64,000 nucleotides of DNA, from positions 1 through 64,000 of the forward strand of contig RPFO01001712.1 in NCBI GenBank assembly GCA_009746045.1, written 5' to 3'. The notes beneath the pieces were generated by a model. That model saw only the letters and a program-made list of their open reading frames with translations. It made no database searches and had not been told where the DNA came from. Source of the stretch: Mesostigma viride. Taxonomy: Eukaryota > Streptophyta > Mesostigmatophyceae > Mesostigmatales > Mesostigmataceae. This document shows, piece after piece, positions 1 to 9,354 of this stretch (its first letter is position 1; the number at the start of each line of letters is the position of its first letter). The translations under genes and the position numbers were made by a program.

Positions 1-82
1 CACGAGCAACGAGCGGACATGGCTGACGGCGGAGCTCAGAACTTTTGCGTCTGAGCCCCAAATTTAGTCGGGCTACTTGCAT

Positions 83-109
83 CAGATGCGTCTTTTCAAG
101 ACGCATCTG
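83..109. other. Perfect 12-bp inverted repeat (hairpin)
   Basis: The arms CAGATGCGTCTT (83-94) and AAGACGCATCTG (98-109) pair perfectly around a 3-nt loop. There is no poly-T tail typical of a terminator. The role is unknown. Confidence 0.6.
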
Positions 110-575
110 CTAGTATAATCGGTTACGGCTGTAACGCAGTATTTTGCAAATGCCACCAAAACGCAGCCTTGACAAACAAATCGAGCTACTGTCGGCATTC
201 CCGTCGACAGCAGCATGTGCGACATCAACTCCTGCGGACGCCAACCCTCTCGTGCTGATCCCAGCTCTCCCCCCGGTCTGCCTCCCTCGACGCAACTAGG
301 CTTCGCGAGGGCTACCCCTCGTTCGTGCGCGTGTTTTGAGCGTCGTTATCGTCGTTCGTGGCGGGACGCGGCAGGACGTGGCGGGCGTGGCGGGTCGTGG
401 CAGGTCGTGGCAGGTCGGGTGTCGGCAGAGGCTGGAGAGGTTGGATGTTCTTCTCGCCCCCGTTTTTGAGAAGTCTATCCACGATCTTGGTCGAAACGGG
501 GTTCTCGTCGCGCGCCGTTTTTTTTGTCACGGAGAAGGCTATCCAACAACATTGCTCGATAATGGCTGGAGAGGG

Positions 576-887
576 CGTCTTAAATTTGTTCGATGGTCGG
601 GCGGGGTTTAAGAGGGGGGGAGTTTGGATAGTCTTCTTTTGGTAGTCTTCTTTTTGGGTATGAAAGGGAAGTATTTTATGGCATAAGGAAAATTTTCAGG
701 GGGGTATAGGGTATAGGGTATAGGGTGTAGGGTATAGGTGGAGTAATAGTTTGGCCGGGGGGTAAAAAGAAGGCTATCCAAGAGAAGGCTATCCACGACC
801 GACTGGCGAGAATGTCGGGAGGGGTCGTCTTAAATTTGTTCGATGGTCGAGCGGGGTTTGAGAGGGGGTGAGTTTGGATAGTCTTCT
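576..887. repeat. 62-bp direct repeat, two copies 250 bp apart
   Basis: Positions 576-637 and 826-887 match at about 59 of 62 bases. Each copy ends in the TTGGATAGTCTTCT element found elsewhere in this region, so the short element travels with a larger duplicated block. Confidence 0.65.
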
Positions 888-1066
888 CTTTTTTTTCCTG
901 GTGACGGATGGACGGGCCGGTGTTGGCGGGGGTTTTGTTGGATAGTCTTCTCTTTTTTGGTCGGTAGAAGGCTATCCAAGTCGGGGCCGTGTTGAGAGCG
1001 TTCGAGCGGTGCTGTGCGCGCGCGTTTTAAAATTATGTGCGCTTTTTTGTATACGTGTTTCGCGCG

Positions 1067-1902
1067 ATGGTATCGTCCGATCGTTGCGGTGCGTTGACGG
1101 GCAAGGGCGGCCGGTGCGGGTGGCAGACGTGGGGCGGCAGGAGCGCGTGCCCGCACCACGGAGGGGCGCGCCTAGGCGCAAGGGGCGGGGCGCGCCTGGG
1201 CGCGGGGGGCACAGGGTGGGGGCAAGGGGCGTCTGGCCGCGTGATCTGGCCAGGGCGGTGCAGAGGGTGCTCATGGCCGGTTTCCGCCCGGGAGAGGCGA
1301 ACGATGCTAATCTGGCTAGGGTTAGGAAGGAGGAAGCCTTCCAAAGAGCGGTTCGTGACGCCCGTGACGCGGCAGGCGCAGCGGACGAGGCGGAGAGGCG
1401 TGCGGCAGCCCGTGCCCGAGCCGTGGCTCATTCCCCTAACCCCGAAGCCACCCGTGCCATCGCCGCCGAGTTGGGCGCCGAGGCGGCCCGTCTCAGAGCG
1501 CACGCCACTACCCTCGCTAATGCCCTGGGTGCGGACCCCTCAACACATGCCGAGTTGTTCGCTATGGCTGCCGCGAGGGATGAGGAGGCGGATGAGGCCG
1601 CCGCCGCCGCTGCTCTCGAGGCCGCCTTAGCGGCCGCCCCCGCGCTCACCCACAAAGAGCGACTGGAGGCCGCCGAGGAGGCCGAGAGGCAGGCCTACCG
1701 GCTCGAGAGCGACGACGAGGACGACTACGTCCAGCACAGGGGGTACACGCGGGTGTTCACGCCGATATACACGCGGACGGAGACGCCGATGTACACGGGG
1801 GGGCGCGGGCATCCTGTCCGCTCGGGGGTGACTAGGCCTAGGAAGAGGAGCACTCCATCAGCCGGGGGGGCGCGTGCACGGGTAAAAAAACACCGCGTCT
1901 AG
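1067..1902 (+). CDS. Zinc-module protein with Ala/Glu-rich helical body (frameshifted)
   Basis: The ATG at 1067 opens a protein whose first 30 residues contain a C-x9-C ... C-x2-H module (CGALTGKGGRC, then CPHHG). This small zinc-knuckle-like unit recurs in at least six other genes of the window. The reading frame then shifts by one somewhere in the G-rich stretch at about 1190-1230. It continues in another frame as a long Ala/Glu/Arg-rich helical region and a basic tail ending at 1902. The two frames join naturally, so I treat them as one gene. The function is unknown; nucleic-acid or protein binding through the zinc unit is an inference. Confidence 0.55.
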
Positions 1903-1908
1903 TGGTAA

Positions 1909-2475
1909 ATGTCTCTGCCCGTGAAAGAAAAGGACGTCCAGGCGGCCTACAGCGCGAGGACGGGGGGCAGGCGCGAGGTGGTTTGTCAGGGGGGGAAGAT
2001 CGACATCCTGGACGACGAGAGGGGCAGGATCGTCGAGGTGAAGGAATGGGGCAACTGGATGTACGGCGTGGGGCAGCTCATATCGTACGGGAAGGAATAC
2101 CCCGGCCACAGCAAGGAGCTGCACCTGTTCAGGTCCAGGTGGTCCGCGAACGTAACGCTCGACAAGCTGAAACACATCCTGAGCGTGTGCAAGATCGCCG
2201 ATATAGCCGTGACACTGCACGAGAGCGTGGGGCTGTCGCTGCCGACCCCCCCCCTCCCCTGTGGAGACGCCTCCTGTGTCTCTCCGCCAAGGTCGCGCCC
2301 GACTAGTGGCGGATGCCAGCATTACACCGCCGAGTCGAGTGCCGTGCGCATTCGCGCTTCCTGCCCGTCACCGGGTGCGTGCACCACCGGCGGGTCCTCG
2401 CGTTCCAGACGTTGCAATGACGCCGGTGGACGCAGTGCTGGTTGGTGCACCCGTGCCCCGTGCACGCCCTCATGA
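1909..2475 (+). CDS. PD-(D/E)XK nuclease-like protein
   Basis: The protein starts at ATG 1909, seven bases after the previous stop. Residues 20-90 read as a restriction-endonuclease-like core: a GGKIDILD segment, then IVEVKEW (the E-x-K of the motif), then GVGQLISYGKEYP. This resembles small PD-(D/E)XK nucleases, although no search was possible. The sequence loses protein character after a run of nine C at about 2248. The last 75 codons overlap the neighbouring minus-strand gene, so the true end is probably near 2250-2300 after a one-base shift. It could act in DNA repair or in degrading competitor DNA; this is inference. Confidence 0.5.
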   Translation: MSLPVKEKDVQAAYSARTGGRREVVCQGGKIDILDDERGRIVEVKEWGNWMYGVGQLISYGKEYPGHSKELHLFRSRWSANVTLDKLKHILSVCKIADIAVTLHESVGLSLPTPPLPCGDASCVSPPRSRPTSGGCQHYTAESSAVRIRASCPSPGACTTGGSSRSRRCNDAGGRSAGWCTRAPCTPS

Positions 2476-3261
2476 TCTTGTCCGGGGTGGACTCCATCCA
2501 GACGGCGAGAGCGTCGGCGTCGTCCTCCACCTCCATGCCGAAAGTCTTGTAGTGTTTCACGAGATTCGCGTTTCTTTGGATTTCACCGCCCTTCTCCCGC
2601 AGCATGTCCTTCAAAGTCTGAGTGTCGTCGACGCCTTTAATTTCTTTGTCAAACTCGTGCGATGTTTCCGGGTGCTTGTCGATGAGCGCCCAAATATCGT
2701 CATATGAAAAATCTCTAGGGTTGGGTGGTACATACTTAGGAGCAGCTCTCCTCCCCACATGTCCTTCCGCGGATAAGTACACCCTACCGTTTACCGGGTC
2801 TTGCAACACTCTCCGATTCGCGTCGACGCCTCTCCAAAAATCTCTTTGCCTATGCCCTTCATCCCTGCCTTCTCCTCTTCCAGAGCAAGATCTGACATCT
2901 TGTTGCTCGGGGCAGTGTTTACATTAAACCAGGCGTAATACAAACCTCCGTTTCTTTTTTTCACTTCCAGTAATGCCAACTCACCGCTGTTTTTACGGAG
3001 CTCCGTCTTCGGATAATTATCGGGGTAATTTACCACCACGTTCCTCGTTGTTTTCCCCGGTTTTGAGGCGTAGGTAATATCGATTGGATAGTTGCTACCG
3101 TCCACCACTATGTTCCGTCCGGTGCTGTGGACTTCGGTGGGACTTTGCTGTACGTATTTACCAGGATTCTTCAGCCAATCACTTGTGTTGAGCCAATGGC
3201 CTCTCATCCCGTGCCCGTTTTTGTGACCGGTCGATTTCCTCACGCGCCCCATAATACTCAT
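2303..3261 (-). CDS. Tandem Cys/His-rich paralogue, copy 1 (one frameshift)
   Basis: First of three tandem copies of one family; copy 3 is the intact reference at about 304 residues. The N-terminal half carries the TGRNIVVDG and DVVVNYPDNYP-type segments. The C-terminus has a dense CTGHGCTNQHCVHRRHC cluster followed by C-x10-C ... C-x2-H. The frame breaks at the A run 2836-2840: one base is missing relative to copy 3 in the conserved GKEIFWRGVD segment. Apart from that break the two halves align end to end with the other copies. The function is not recognised; the Cys/His cluster suggests zinc binding. Confidence 0.6.
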
Positions 3262-3296
3262 AGCGCATATAAAAAATCCTCACGCCGAATAGCCTC

Positions 3297-4269
3297 CTAT
3301 CGACGCCGACGGACGCCAGCATTACACTGCTGCGTCGAGTGCCGCGCGCATCTGCGCCCCCTGCCCGTCACCGGGTGCGCGCACCACCGGCGGCTCCTGG
3401 CGTTCCAGACGTTGCAATGCCGGCGGTGGACGCAGTGCTGGTTGGTGCACCCGTGGCCCGTGCACGCCCTCATGATCTTGTCCGGGGTGGAGGCCATATC
3501 GACGGCGAGAGCGTTGGAGTCGTCCTCCACCTCCATGCCGAGCGTCTTGTAGTAGTTCACGAGATTCAAGTTTCTTTGGATATCACCGCCCCTATACCGC
3601 AGCATTTTCTTCAAGAATTTAGAGTCGTCGATCAAGCCGCGTTTTGCGGCTATATTAAGTTGTTTGTCAAAATCGATCGCTGTTTCCGGGTGCTTTTCGA
3701 TGAGCGTCCAAATATCGTCGTATGAAAAATCTTCAGGATTGGGTGGTTTATAAGGAACTCTTCTCCCCCCACATGTCCTTGCGCGGATAAGTACACGCGC
3801 CCGTGGACGGGGTCGTCCAGCAGCTTCCTGTTCGCGTCGACGCCTCTCCAAAACATCTCTTTGCCTATGCCCTTCATCCCTGCCTTCTCCCCTTCCAGAG
3901 CCACATCTGACGCACTGTTGTTCGGGGCAGTGTTTACATTAAAATAAGCGTAATACAAAGCATTGGGGTCTGTTTTTTTTTCACTTGCAGATATGCAAGG
4001 TTCTCGTTGTGTTCCTTGAGTTCCGTATTAGGATAATTATCGGGGAAATTTACCACCACGTCCCTCGATTTTTTCCCCGGTTTTCCCCGGGGCCTGTAGG
4101 TAAAATCGAGTGGATAGCTTTGACCGTCCAGCACTATGTTCCGTCCGGTGCTGTGGAATTCTTCTACAATGGCTGTTCGTCTTTCTCCCCTTTCCAGTTT
4201 TTGTCTGTGTTCACAAATCGGCCCCTCATCCTGTGCCCGTTTTTGTGACCGGTCGATTTCCTCACGCAC
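3297..4269 (-). CDS. Tandem Cys/His-rich paralogue, copy 2 (two frameshifts)
   Basis: Second copy of the family, with the same domain order as copies 1 and 3 and the same C-terminal Cys/His cluster. Two one-base shifts split it: one at the T9 run 3973-3981 and one at the C6 run 3765-3770. The promoter-proximal DNA (TAGCGCATAAAAAA, then CACGCCGAATA) is nearly the same as upstream of copy 1, so the whole gene unit including its leader was duplicated. Either this copy is decaying or the homopolymers were misread; the shifts in unrelated core genes favour misreading. Confidence 0.55.
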
Positions 4270-4322
4270 CCCATAATACTAATTAGCGCATAAAAAAACG
4301 CACGCCGAATATCCCCCTATTG

Positions 4323-5237
4323 TCATTTACGGACGCGAGCCTTACACTGCTGTGTCGAGTGCCGTGCGCATCGGCGTCTCCTGCCCGCCACCGGGTTGGT
4401 GCACCACCTGCGGCCCCTGGCGTTCCAGACGTTGCAATGCCGGCGGTGGACGCAGTGCTGGTTGGTGCACCCGTGGCCCGTGCACGCCCTCATGATCCTG
4501 TCCGGGGTGGAGGCCATATTGACCCAGGTCCCATCACGGTCATCCTCGACCTCCATGCCGAGCGTCTTGTAGTAGTCCACGAGCTTCATGTTGTTTTGGA
4601 TTTCGCCGCCCCTCTCCCACATCAAGGTGTAGGGGTCGCTGCCGGGGGGTAATTGTTCCATTTCTTCCTCCAGCATGCGCGCCGTGGCGGGGTACTTTTC
4701 GATGAGACTCCAGGGCTCGTCGTTCGTGGCGTTGTCGGGGTCGGGTGATACGTATTTCGCTTTTCTCCCCCCCGTGCTCGCGACCGCGGACAGCGACACC
4801 CTCCCGTGGATGGGGTCCTCCATGTGTCTCTTGTTGGCGTCGACGCCTCTCCAGAAGATTTCTTTGCCGAGACCGCTCATCGCGTCCTTTTCTCCCTGGC
4901 TCGCGTGATCCGACCTCCAGTTGCTATTGGCCGTGTTCACTTTAAACAGAGCGTAATACAACCCGTTGTCTTGGTTATTTACCACCAGGGATCCCAGATT
5001 GTCGGCGTAATCCCGGAGAGCGGTGTGCGGGTAGTTAACTGGGTAATTGACCACCACGTCCCTTGAAGGCAAGCCATCGACCACCCGCGGCCTGTACGTA
5101 AAATCCAGGGGGTAATTGCGTCCGTCGAGCACTATGGACCGCCCCGTGCCGTGTTTCTCGTGCTCGTTGTCGGGCCTCCCCCGTTTGGACCGGGTTATGG
5201 CCCTCATGTCGTGCCCGACTTTTTTTGCGCGCCCCAT
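4323..5237 (-). CDS. Tandem Cys/His-rich paralogue, copy 3 (intact)
   Basis: Intact 304-residue member of the tandem family. Recognisable blocks are a basic N-terminus; GTGRSIVLDGRNYPLDFTY at about 31-49; DVVVNYPVNYP at about 60-70; GKEIFWRGVDAN in the middle; and a C-terminal zinc-binding-type region with CTGHGCTNQHC, HRRHC and C-x10-C ... C-x2-H. The last part resembles the small zinc module found at the N-terminus of other proteins in this window. No known enzyme motif is visible. Tandem triplication with divergence is typical of NCLDV accessory families involved in host adaptation, but the role here is unknown. Confidence 0.65.
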   Translation of the reverse strand: MGRAKKVGHDMRAITRSKRGRPDNEHEKHGTGRSIVLDGRNYPLDFTYRPRVVDGLPSRDVVVNYPVNYPHTALRDYADNLGSLVVNNQDNGLYYALFKVNTANSNWRSDHASQGEKDAMSGLGKEIFWRGVDANKRHMEDPIHGRVSLSAVASTGGRKAKYVSPDPDNATNDEPWSLIEKYPATARMLEEEMEQLPPGSDPYTLMWERGGEIQNNMKLVDYYKTLGMEVEDDRDGTWVNMASTPDRIMRACTGHGCTNQHCVHRRHCNVWNARGRRWCTNPVAGRRRRCARHSTQQCKARVRK

Positions 5238-5295
5238 AGTACTCCTTATTACTGACGCATTTTTTTATCTTATGCTACCGGTATAGAACTTTACC

Positions 5296-8007
5296 ATGTC
5301 TACCGCTCTGGACCAGCTCAGCGACGTCCGTTACGCGCGCATGTACTCGACCGCTCTCCTGGGCGACCTAGACCCCGCCGCGAGGGTGAAGGACCTCGTC
5401 GTCAAGGCGCAGGACAGCATCGTCATCAAGCCCAACAACGGGTACGGCACCAGCGCGACCAACCGCCTCAAGATCGTGGGATCCACCGCCATAGACGGGG
5501 CGCTGTCCGTGGACAACGTTACCATCGACGGCAGCACCGTCAACTCGTCTTCCGGCAGCCTCGTGCTCTCGTCCGACGCCGGGTCGGTGCGCATGGCCGA
5601 CGTGGTCGCCTCCGCGGCCTCCCTCTCGCCGGCCTCCGACGTGAACCTGACCCTCTCGGGCGGTGCCACCAAGTCGGTGTTGGTGGAGGGCGTCAAGTTC
5701 ACCGACAACGCGGTCACCACCTCCAGCGGCACCCTTGCGATCAGCTCCGCCGGGTCCTCGGCCGCCGCGCTCCAGCTGGGCGGCGTCACGGTCACCGACG
5801 CCTCCGTGTCCTCCTCCACCGCCAACGGAAACCTGACCATGGCCAGCAACGGCACCGGCTCCGTGCTCCTGGACAACGTGAAGGTGAAGACCTCGGGCAT
5901 CAGCAACAACGTGGCCAACGCCGACCTGACCCTGTCGTCCAACGGCACCGGGTCGGTGGTGATGGACAGCGTGAAGGTGAAGACGGCGGGCATCACCACC
6001 AGCAGCGGCACGCTCTCGCTTACCTCCGCGGGGGCGGCTACCAACCAGGTGAACGTGGCCGGCATCACGGTGACGAACGCCAGCATCAGTGCCGCGTCGG
6101 CGAGCACCGTGACGGTGGCGAAGGACCTGACCCTGACCAGCACCGCGGGCGGCAGCGGCAAGGTGACGACCTCGGCGGGCAATCTGGAGCTGACCAGCAC
6201 GAGCGGCACGGTGGCCGTGACGGGGGCTCTGACGGGCTCCAGCACGATCACCAGCACCGGCAACATGGTGGTGGGAGGGGACCTGAAGGTTGCGGGCGTT
6301 ATCGACAGCACGAACGCGAGCGGGAACCTGGAGATCATGGACAAGACGATGAAGTTGGGCTACCAGCCCGGGTCCGCCACGGTCATGGATTTCCAGTTCG
6401 CCAACTCGTCGAACGCGATCTCGAACAGCATCGGACTCTCCACGTTCGCCGGCGCGACCGTCGGCGGGGGGGTGTTGAACATCGCCACCACCGCCTACTC
6501 GAGGGCGGGATTCTATTACCCGTCGGCGTACACCAACATTCCCTCCAGCGTACTCGCTTGGAGTACCGATAACATCTCCATTGAATTTCCCATCACCATC
6601 ACCAGCGCTTTGACGTCGGAGGCAGGGGCTATGGCCCAATTTCTGGGCATCGAACTCTACAACGCCGGAGGACAGCAATCCTTCTACCGGTTCACGGCCA
6701 ACAACGGCGCGCTGAGGATCGATAGGAGTATCAATGGGACCGATAACAACGTCACATCAGACAATGTGGGCTTGTTGAATTCCGCCGGTACCTACCTGTT
6801 CAGGGTTTCGTTCGCGTGGTCAGGCGGGGTGTGCACCGGCACTTACACGTTCTCCAAGAACGGCGGGGCCACTATCCCCGTCACGTGGGGTGGAAGTCCG
6901 ACACAAGTTGCCACGGCTTATATGATGCCGGCGGGCGCGTCGATCGTCAACAGTTCCATCGCGATCGGAACGTACTTCACCGGCTACAACCAGGCGTGGA
7001 CGGTCGACTACTTCAAGCTGACCAAGGGTGTGGCCTCGACCAACGCGGCCTCCGAAAACTCCGGCCTGTTTGTGGACGGCAGCGCCTCCTACTCGAACCG
7101 CGCCCTCACCTGGCACATGGGCGCCGGCGAGACCTCGCAGGACAAGGGCGACTACACCGGCTCGTACTGGCACGTGGAGGGCGGCCAGCTGCTGCTCTCT
7201 CGCACCATCCTGGCGGCCGACCGCGAGGCGCCCGCCACCAACGTCAATCTTGCCTCCCTGGCCAGCGGCTCCGACACGCTGCGGTGGGAGTTCTCCTCGT
7301 CCAAGGCCAGCACCGTCGGCAGCGCCACCTTCAGCGGCAGCGGCACCGTCGCGGACGGCGTGCTCAAGGAGTCCGGCTCCCAGTTCGACTCCGTGTCGCC
7401 CAACGTCACGGGCACGTTCTCTCTGATCATCAAGGTGCTGCCCCAGTTCGACCTGTCCACGCTGACCCTCCTGACCGACCTGATCGAGTACGGCTACCTT
7501 GCCGTGCAGATCTCGAGCGGCGGCTTCCTGACCTTCTCCGACGGCGTGAACGCGGCCATCGTCATGGACACCCCCGTGCACGCCGAGCCCTTCACCCTCT
7601 GCATCACCATGAGCGGGTCGCAGGTCAAGTTCTACCTGGACGGCGCCCTGGTGGCTTCCTCGGCCAACGGCGCGTTGGGCGCGAACCCGAATCTGGTGCT
7701 GTACGGCGGGTACGTCGGTAGCGTGTGGTACGACGACGTGCGCTTCGTGTCCGGCCAGGCGCTCACGGCGGCCAACACGATGCTGTACGGCTGGCGGGAG
7801 ATGTACGCGGCCAACCAGACGGTGACGTACGGTTTCCGCATCTCCAACAACGAGGGGCTGCAGCTGGTGAAGGTGCGCGGGTCGGGCGGCAGCAACGGAT
7901 GGGTCGGCACCAACCCCGCGCCCAACACGGTGACGTCCGGCAACAGCATGGGCGCCATCGGGGCAGCCACCGCGTCCGTCATCAGCGAGAGCCAGATGAC
8001 CTTCTAA
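5296..8007 (+). CDS. Fibre-like structural protein (beta-repeat stalk, LamG-like head)
   Basis: A 903-residue protein. After a short N-terminal region (about 1-55, containing KDLVVKAQDSIVIKPN), residues 60-350 are Ser/Thr/Gly/Val-rich repeats of the form VxVxDVxxxxAxxxxSSGTLxLxSxAG, which suggests a beta-solenoid or triple-stranded stalk. Two jelly-roll-like modules follow. The second (about 690-840) has the look of a LamG/concanavalin lectin domain: VKFYLDG, then LYGGYVGSVWYDDVRF. The C-terminus (about 850-903) is conserved with the paralogue at 14.9-17.3 kb. A virion fibre or attachment protein fits this layout. The ATG at 5296 follows an AT-rich leader. Confidence 0.6.
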   Translation: MSTALDQLSDVRYARMYSTALLGDLDPAARVKDLVVKAQDSIVIKPNNGYGTSATNRLKIVGSTAIDGALSVDNVTIDGSTVNSSSGSLVLSSDAGSVRMADVVASAASLSPASDVNLTLSGGATKSVLVEGVKFTDNAVTTSSGTLAISSAGSSAAALQLGGVTVTDASVSSSTANGNLTMASNGTGSVLLDNVKVKTSGISNNVANADLTLSSNGTGSVVMDSVKVKTAGITTSSGTLSLTSAGAATNQVNVAGITVTNASISAASASTVTVAKDLTLTSTAGGSGKVTTSAGNLELTSTSGTVAVTGALTGSSTITSTGNMVVGGDLKVAGVIDSTNASGNLEIMDKTMKLGYQPGSATVMDFQFANSSNAISNSIGLSTFAGATVGGGVLNIATTAYSRAGFYYPSAYTNIPSSVLAWSTDNISIEFPITITSALTSEAGAMAQFLGIELYNAGGQQSFYRFTANNGALRIDRSINGTDNNVTSDNVGLLNSAGTYLFRVSFAWSGGVCTGTYTFSKNGGATIPVTWGGSPTQVATAYMMPAGASIVNSSIAIGTYFTGYNQAWTVDYFKLTKGVASTNAASENSGLFVDGSASYSNRALTWHMGAGETSQDKGDYTGSYWHVEGGQLLLSRTILAADREAPATNVNLASLASGSDTLRWEFSSSKASTVGSATFSGSGTVADGVLKESGSQFDSVSPNVTGTFSLIIKVLPQFDLSTLTLLTDLIEYGYLAVQISSGGFLTFSDGVNAAIVMDTPVHAEPFTLCITMSGSQVKFYLDGALVASSANGALGANPNLVLYGGYVGSVWYDDVRFVSGQALTAANTMLYGWREMYAANQTVTYGFRISNNEGLQLVKVRGSGGSNGWVGTNPAPNTVTSGNSMGAIGAATASVISESQMTF

Positions 8008-8036
8008 GCTTTCTGTTTAACAGCATTTGTTTTGCA

Positions 8037-9098
8037 TCATCGTCGCAAACTCGCCTTGGATCTGTACGCCCCCGTGCCATGCGCGACCTTCTTCGGCACT
8101 TGTGTCGCGAGGGCGGGCGGCTGGGGGAGCTTCAGCAGGGCGAGACGGAGAGAGATATTGTACGGATCGTCCGGGTCCTTCTTCATTCCGGCCTCCATCT
8201 CAATGTGGGAGCGCTTGTTCGCCTTGGACCGCATCCCGTGACCCACCACCCAGGGGTCGATATTCTCCGGCGGCACCTGTGGGGCGCCGTCCGGGCGCCA
8301 GTATTCTAATCGCCCTCCTCGCACCCTCTCGTACGGCGGGTGCCTAATGCCCGCTCTAAGTCTGTTCGGGATTCGCATTCTTTGCTCGTTTGATAGGGGA
8401 TCCCGTGCCCAATTATAACGCTCGCGGGCAGTTGCCAGATCAGCCAGGGCCTTCATCAGTCTTACCCTGGACTCACTCCAATTAGGGTAATTGTTAAGAA
8501 CTTCCTCCTGGAGATTATGTACTCTACTGACCTGTCTGTCCAACTCCTCTCCTGCCTTTGCCAGGTCCGCTTCCCACTCGGCCTTGGCTTGGGCTTCGTA
8601 CTTTTCGATCAATTGATCTTTCATCTCCTTATGTTTATTTTTCCCCATGGCCGCCGCATAGTTCAAACGATCCAGGTCATTAAACTGGGGCAATGCGAGC
8701 ACGGATTTCTCCATATCGTCATATGTGGCGGCATTAATGTCGCGCCAGACAGGGACAGGTCCGCTGTTTGCCAGCAATTTTTTATGCTCGGTATCTCGGC
8801 CGAGATCGCCAGTGTTCTTCAGACTAAGCTCACTTAGCCCCTTTGTCAGCTCCGCCACCCCGGGCGCGTCCTCTTTCGGTTCCTTCAGGCTAAGCTCACC
8901 AAACCTCTCCGCAATATTGTCCACGTCGTACGCCCGCGTTCGATGCCTCGGTCGCCGCGGACGTCCGGGCGCGCTAGTGAATGCATGCGTGCTGTGCCCT
9001 CCGCGCGCTACCGGTTGCCCCTTGTGCAGGCGGCATCTCCCTCTCGTGACTTCTATGTTGCATGCCCCTCCACTCCTGGTATAAGCGCGACACTTCAT
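8037..9098 (-). CDS. Zinc-module N-terminus protein, function unknown
   Basis: A 353-residue protein. It opens with the recurring C-x9-C-x7-C-x2-H module (CRAYTRSGGAC ... CRLH). A duplicated short motif follows at about 65-95 (FGELSLKEP and LSELSLKNT). Next come a helical Glu/Lys-rich middle and a basic C-terminus. It ends about 30 bases from the convergent fibre gene. Its ATG at 9098 overlaps the stop of the upstream membrane-protein gene, which suggests co-transcription. The role is unknown. Confidence 0.6.
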   Translation of the reverse strand: MKCRAYTRSGGACNIEVTRGRCRLHKGQPVARGGHSTHAFTSAPGRPRRPRHRTRAYDVDNIAERFGELSLKEPKEDAPGVAELTKGLSELSLKNTGDLGRDTEHKKLLANSGPVPVWRDINAATYDDMEKSVLALPQFNDLDRLNYAAAMGKNKHKEMKDQLIEKYEAQAKAEWEADLAKAGEELDRQVSRVHNLQEEVLNNYPNWSESRVRLMKALADLATARERYNWARDPLSNEQRMRIPNRLRAGIRHPPYERVRGGRLEYWRPDGAPQVPPENIDPWVVGHGMRSKANKRSHIEMEAGMKKDPDDPYNISLRLALLKLPQPPALATQVPKKVAHGTGAYRSKASLRR

Positions 9099-9337
9099 CG
9101 TATCTTACTCTTCAAGGACAGAATAAATTTTATAACGGGCGTGTTCTGGCCTAGCGCGTAGTGCAGGCCCTCGCCTATCACCACCAATGCGGCGAACCAG
9201 CCCGCTATCTCGGACGCCCTCAAGCGGCGTCCACCCGCGTAATAAGCGAACGCGGCACCGGCCGCCAGTGTGGCGAGCCAGTCGAATAGAGCACTGCCAA
9301 ACACGCGAAAGGAGCGCAGGTAGGCTATCACGGACAT
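9095..9337 (-). CDS. Small two-TM membrane protein
   Basis: An 80-residue protein with two hydrophobic segments, at about 18-36 (LATLAAGAAFAYYAG) and 42-62 (IAGWFAALVVIGEGLHYAL), and a basic tail. It overlaps the following gene by four bases (ATGA-type overlap). It resembles the many short membrane proteins of large DNA viruses and could sit in the virion inner membrane. No specific family is recognised. Confidence 0.6.
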   Translation of the reverse strand: MSVIAYLRSFRVFGSALFDWLATLAAGAAFAYYAGGRRLRASEIAGWFAALVVIGEGLHYALGQNTPVIKFILSLKSKIR

Positions 9338-9354
9338 TGTAGTATGTATATAAT

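Larger units (their letters stand above)
1..1066. repeat. Gene-free region with hairpin-forming repeats
   Basis: I see no convincing gene here. The stretch holds several repeat types. A perfect 12-bp stem with a 3-nt loop lies at 83-109. CGTGGCRGG-type tandem units lie at about 355-425. A 62-bp direct repeat (576-637 and 826-887) has about three mismatches. A GGGTATA-type minisatellite lies at about 705-740. A family of short elements reads TTGGATAGYCTTCT in one orientation or its complement in the other, at about 440, 469, 533, 623, 769, 784, 873, 938 and 967. Pairs such as 938-979 can fold into hairpins. Confidence 0.6.

Noticed and set aside
705..740. True telomere made of GGGTATA units
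   Set aside because: Only about five imperfect units lie inside the window, with unique DNA on both sides.
6816..7721. 301-aa frame overlapping the first fibre gene
   Set aside because: Arg/His-rich out-of-frame shadow of a GC-rich gene.
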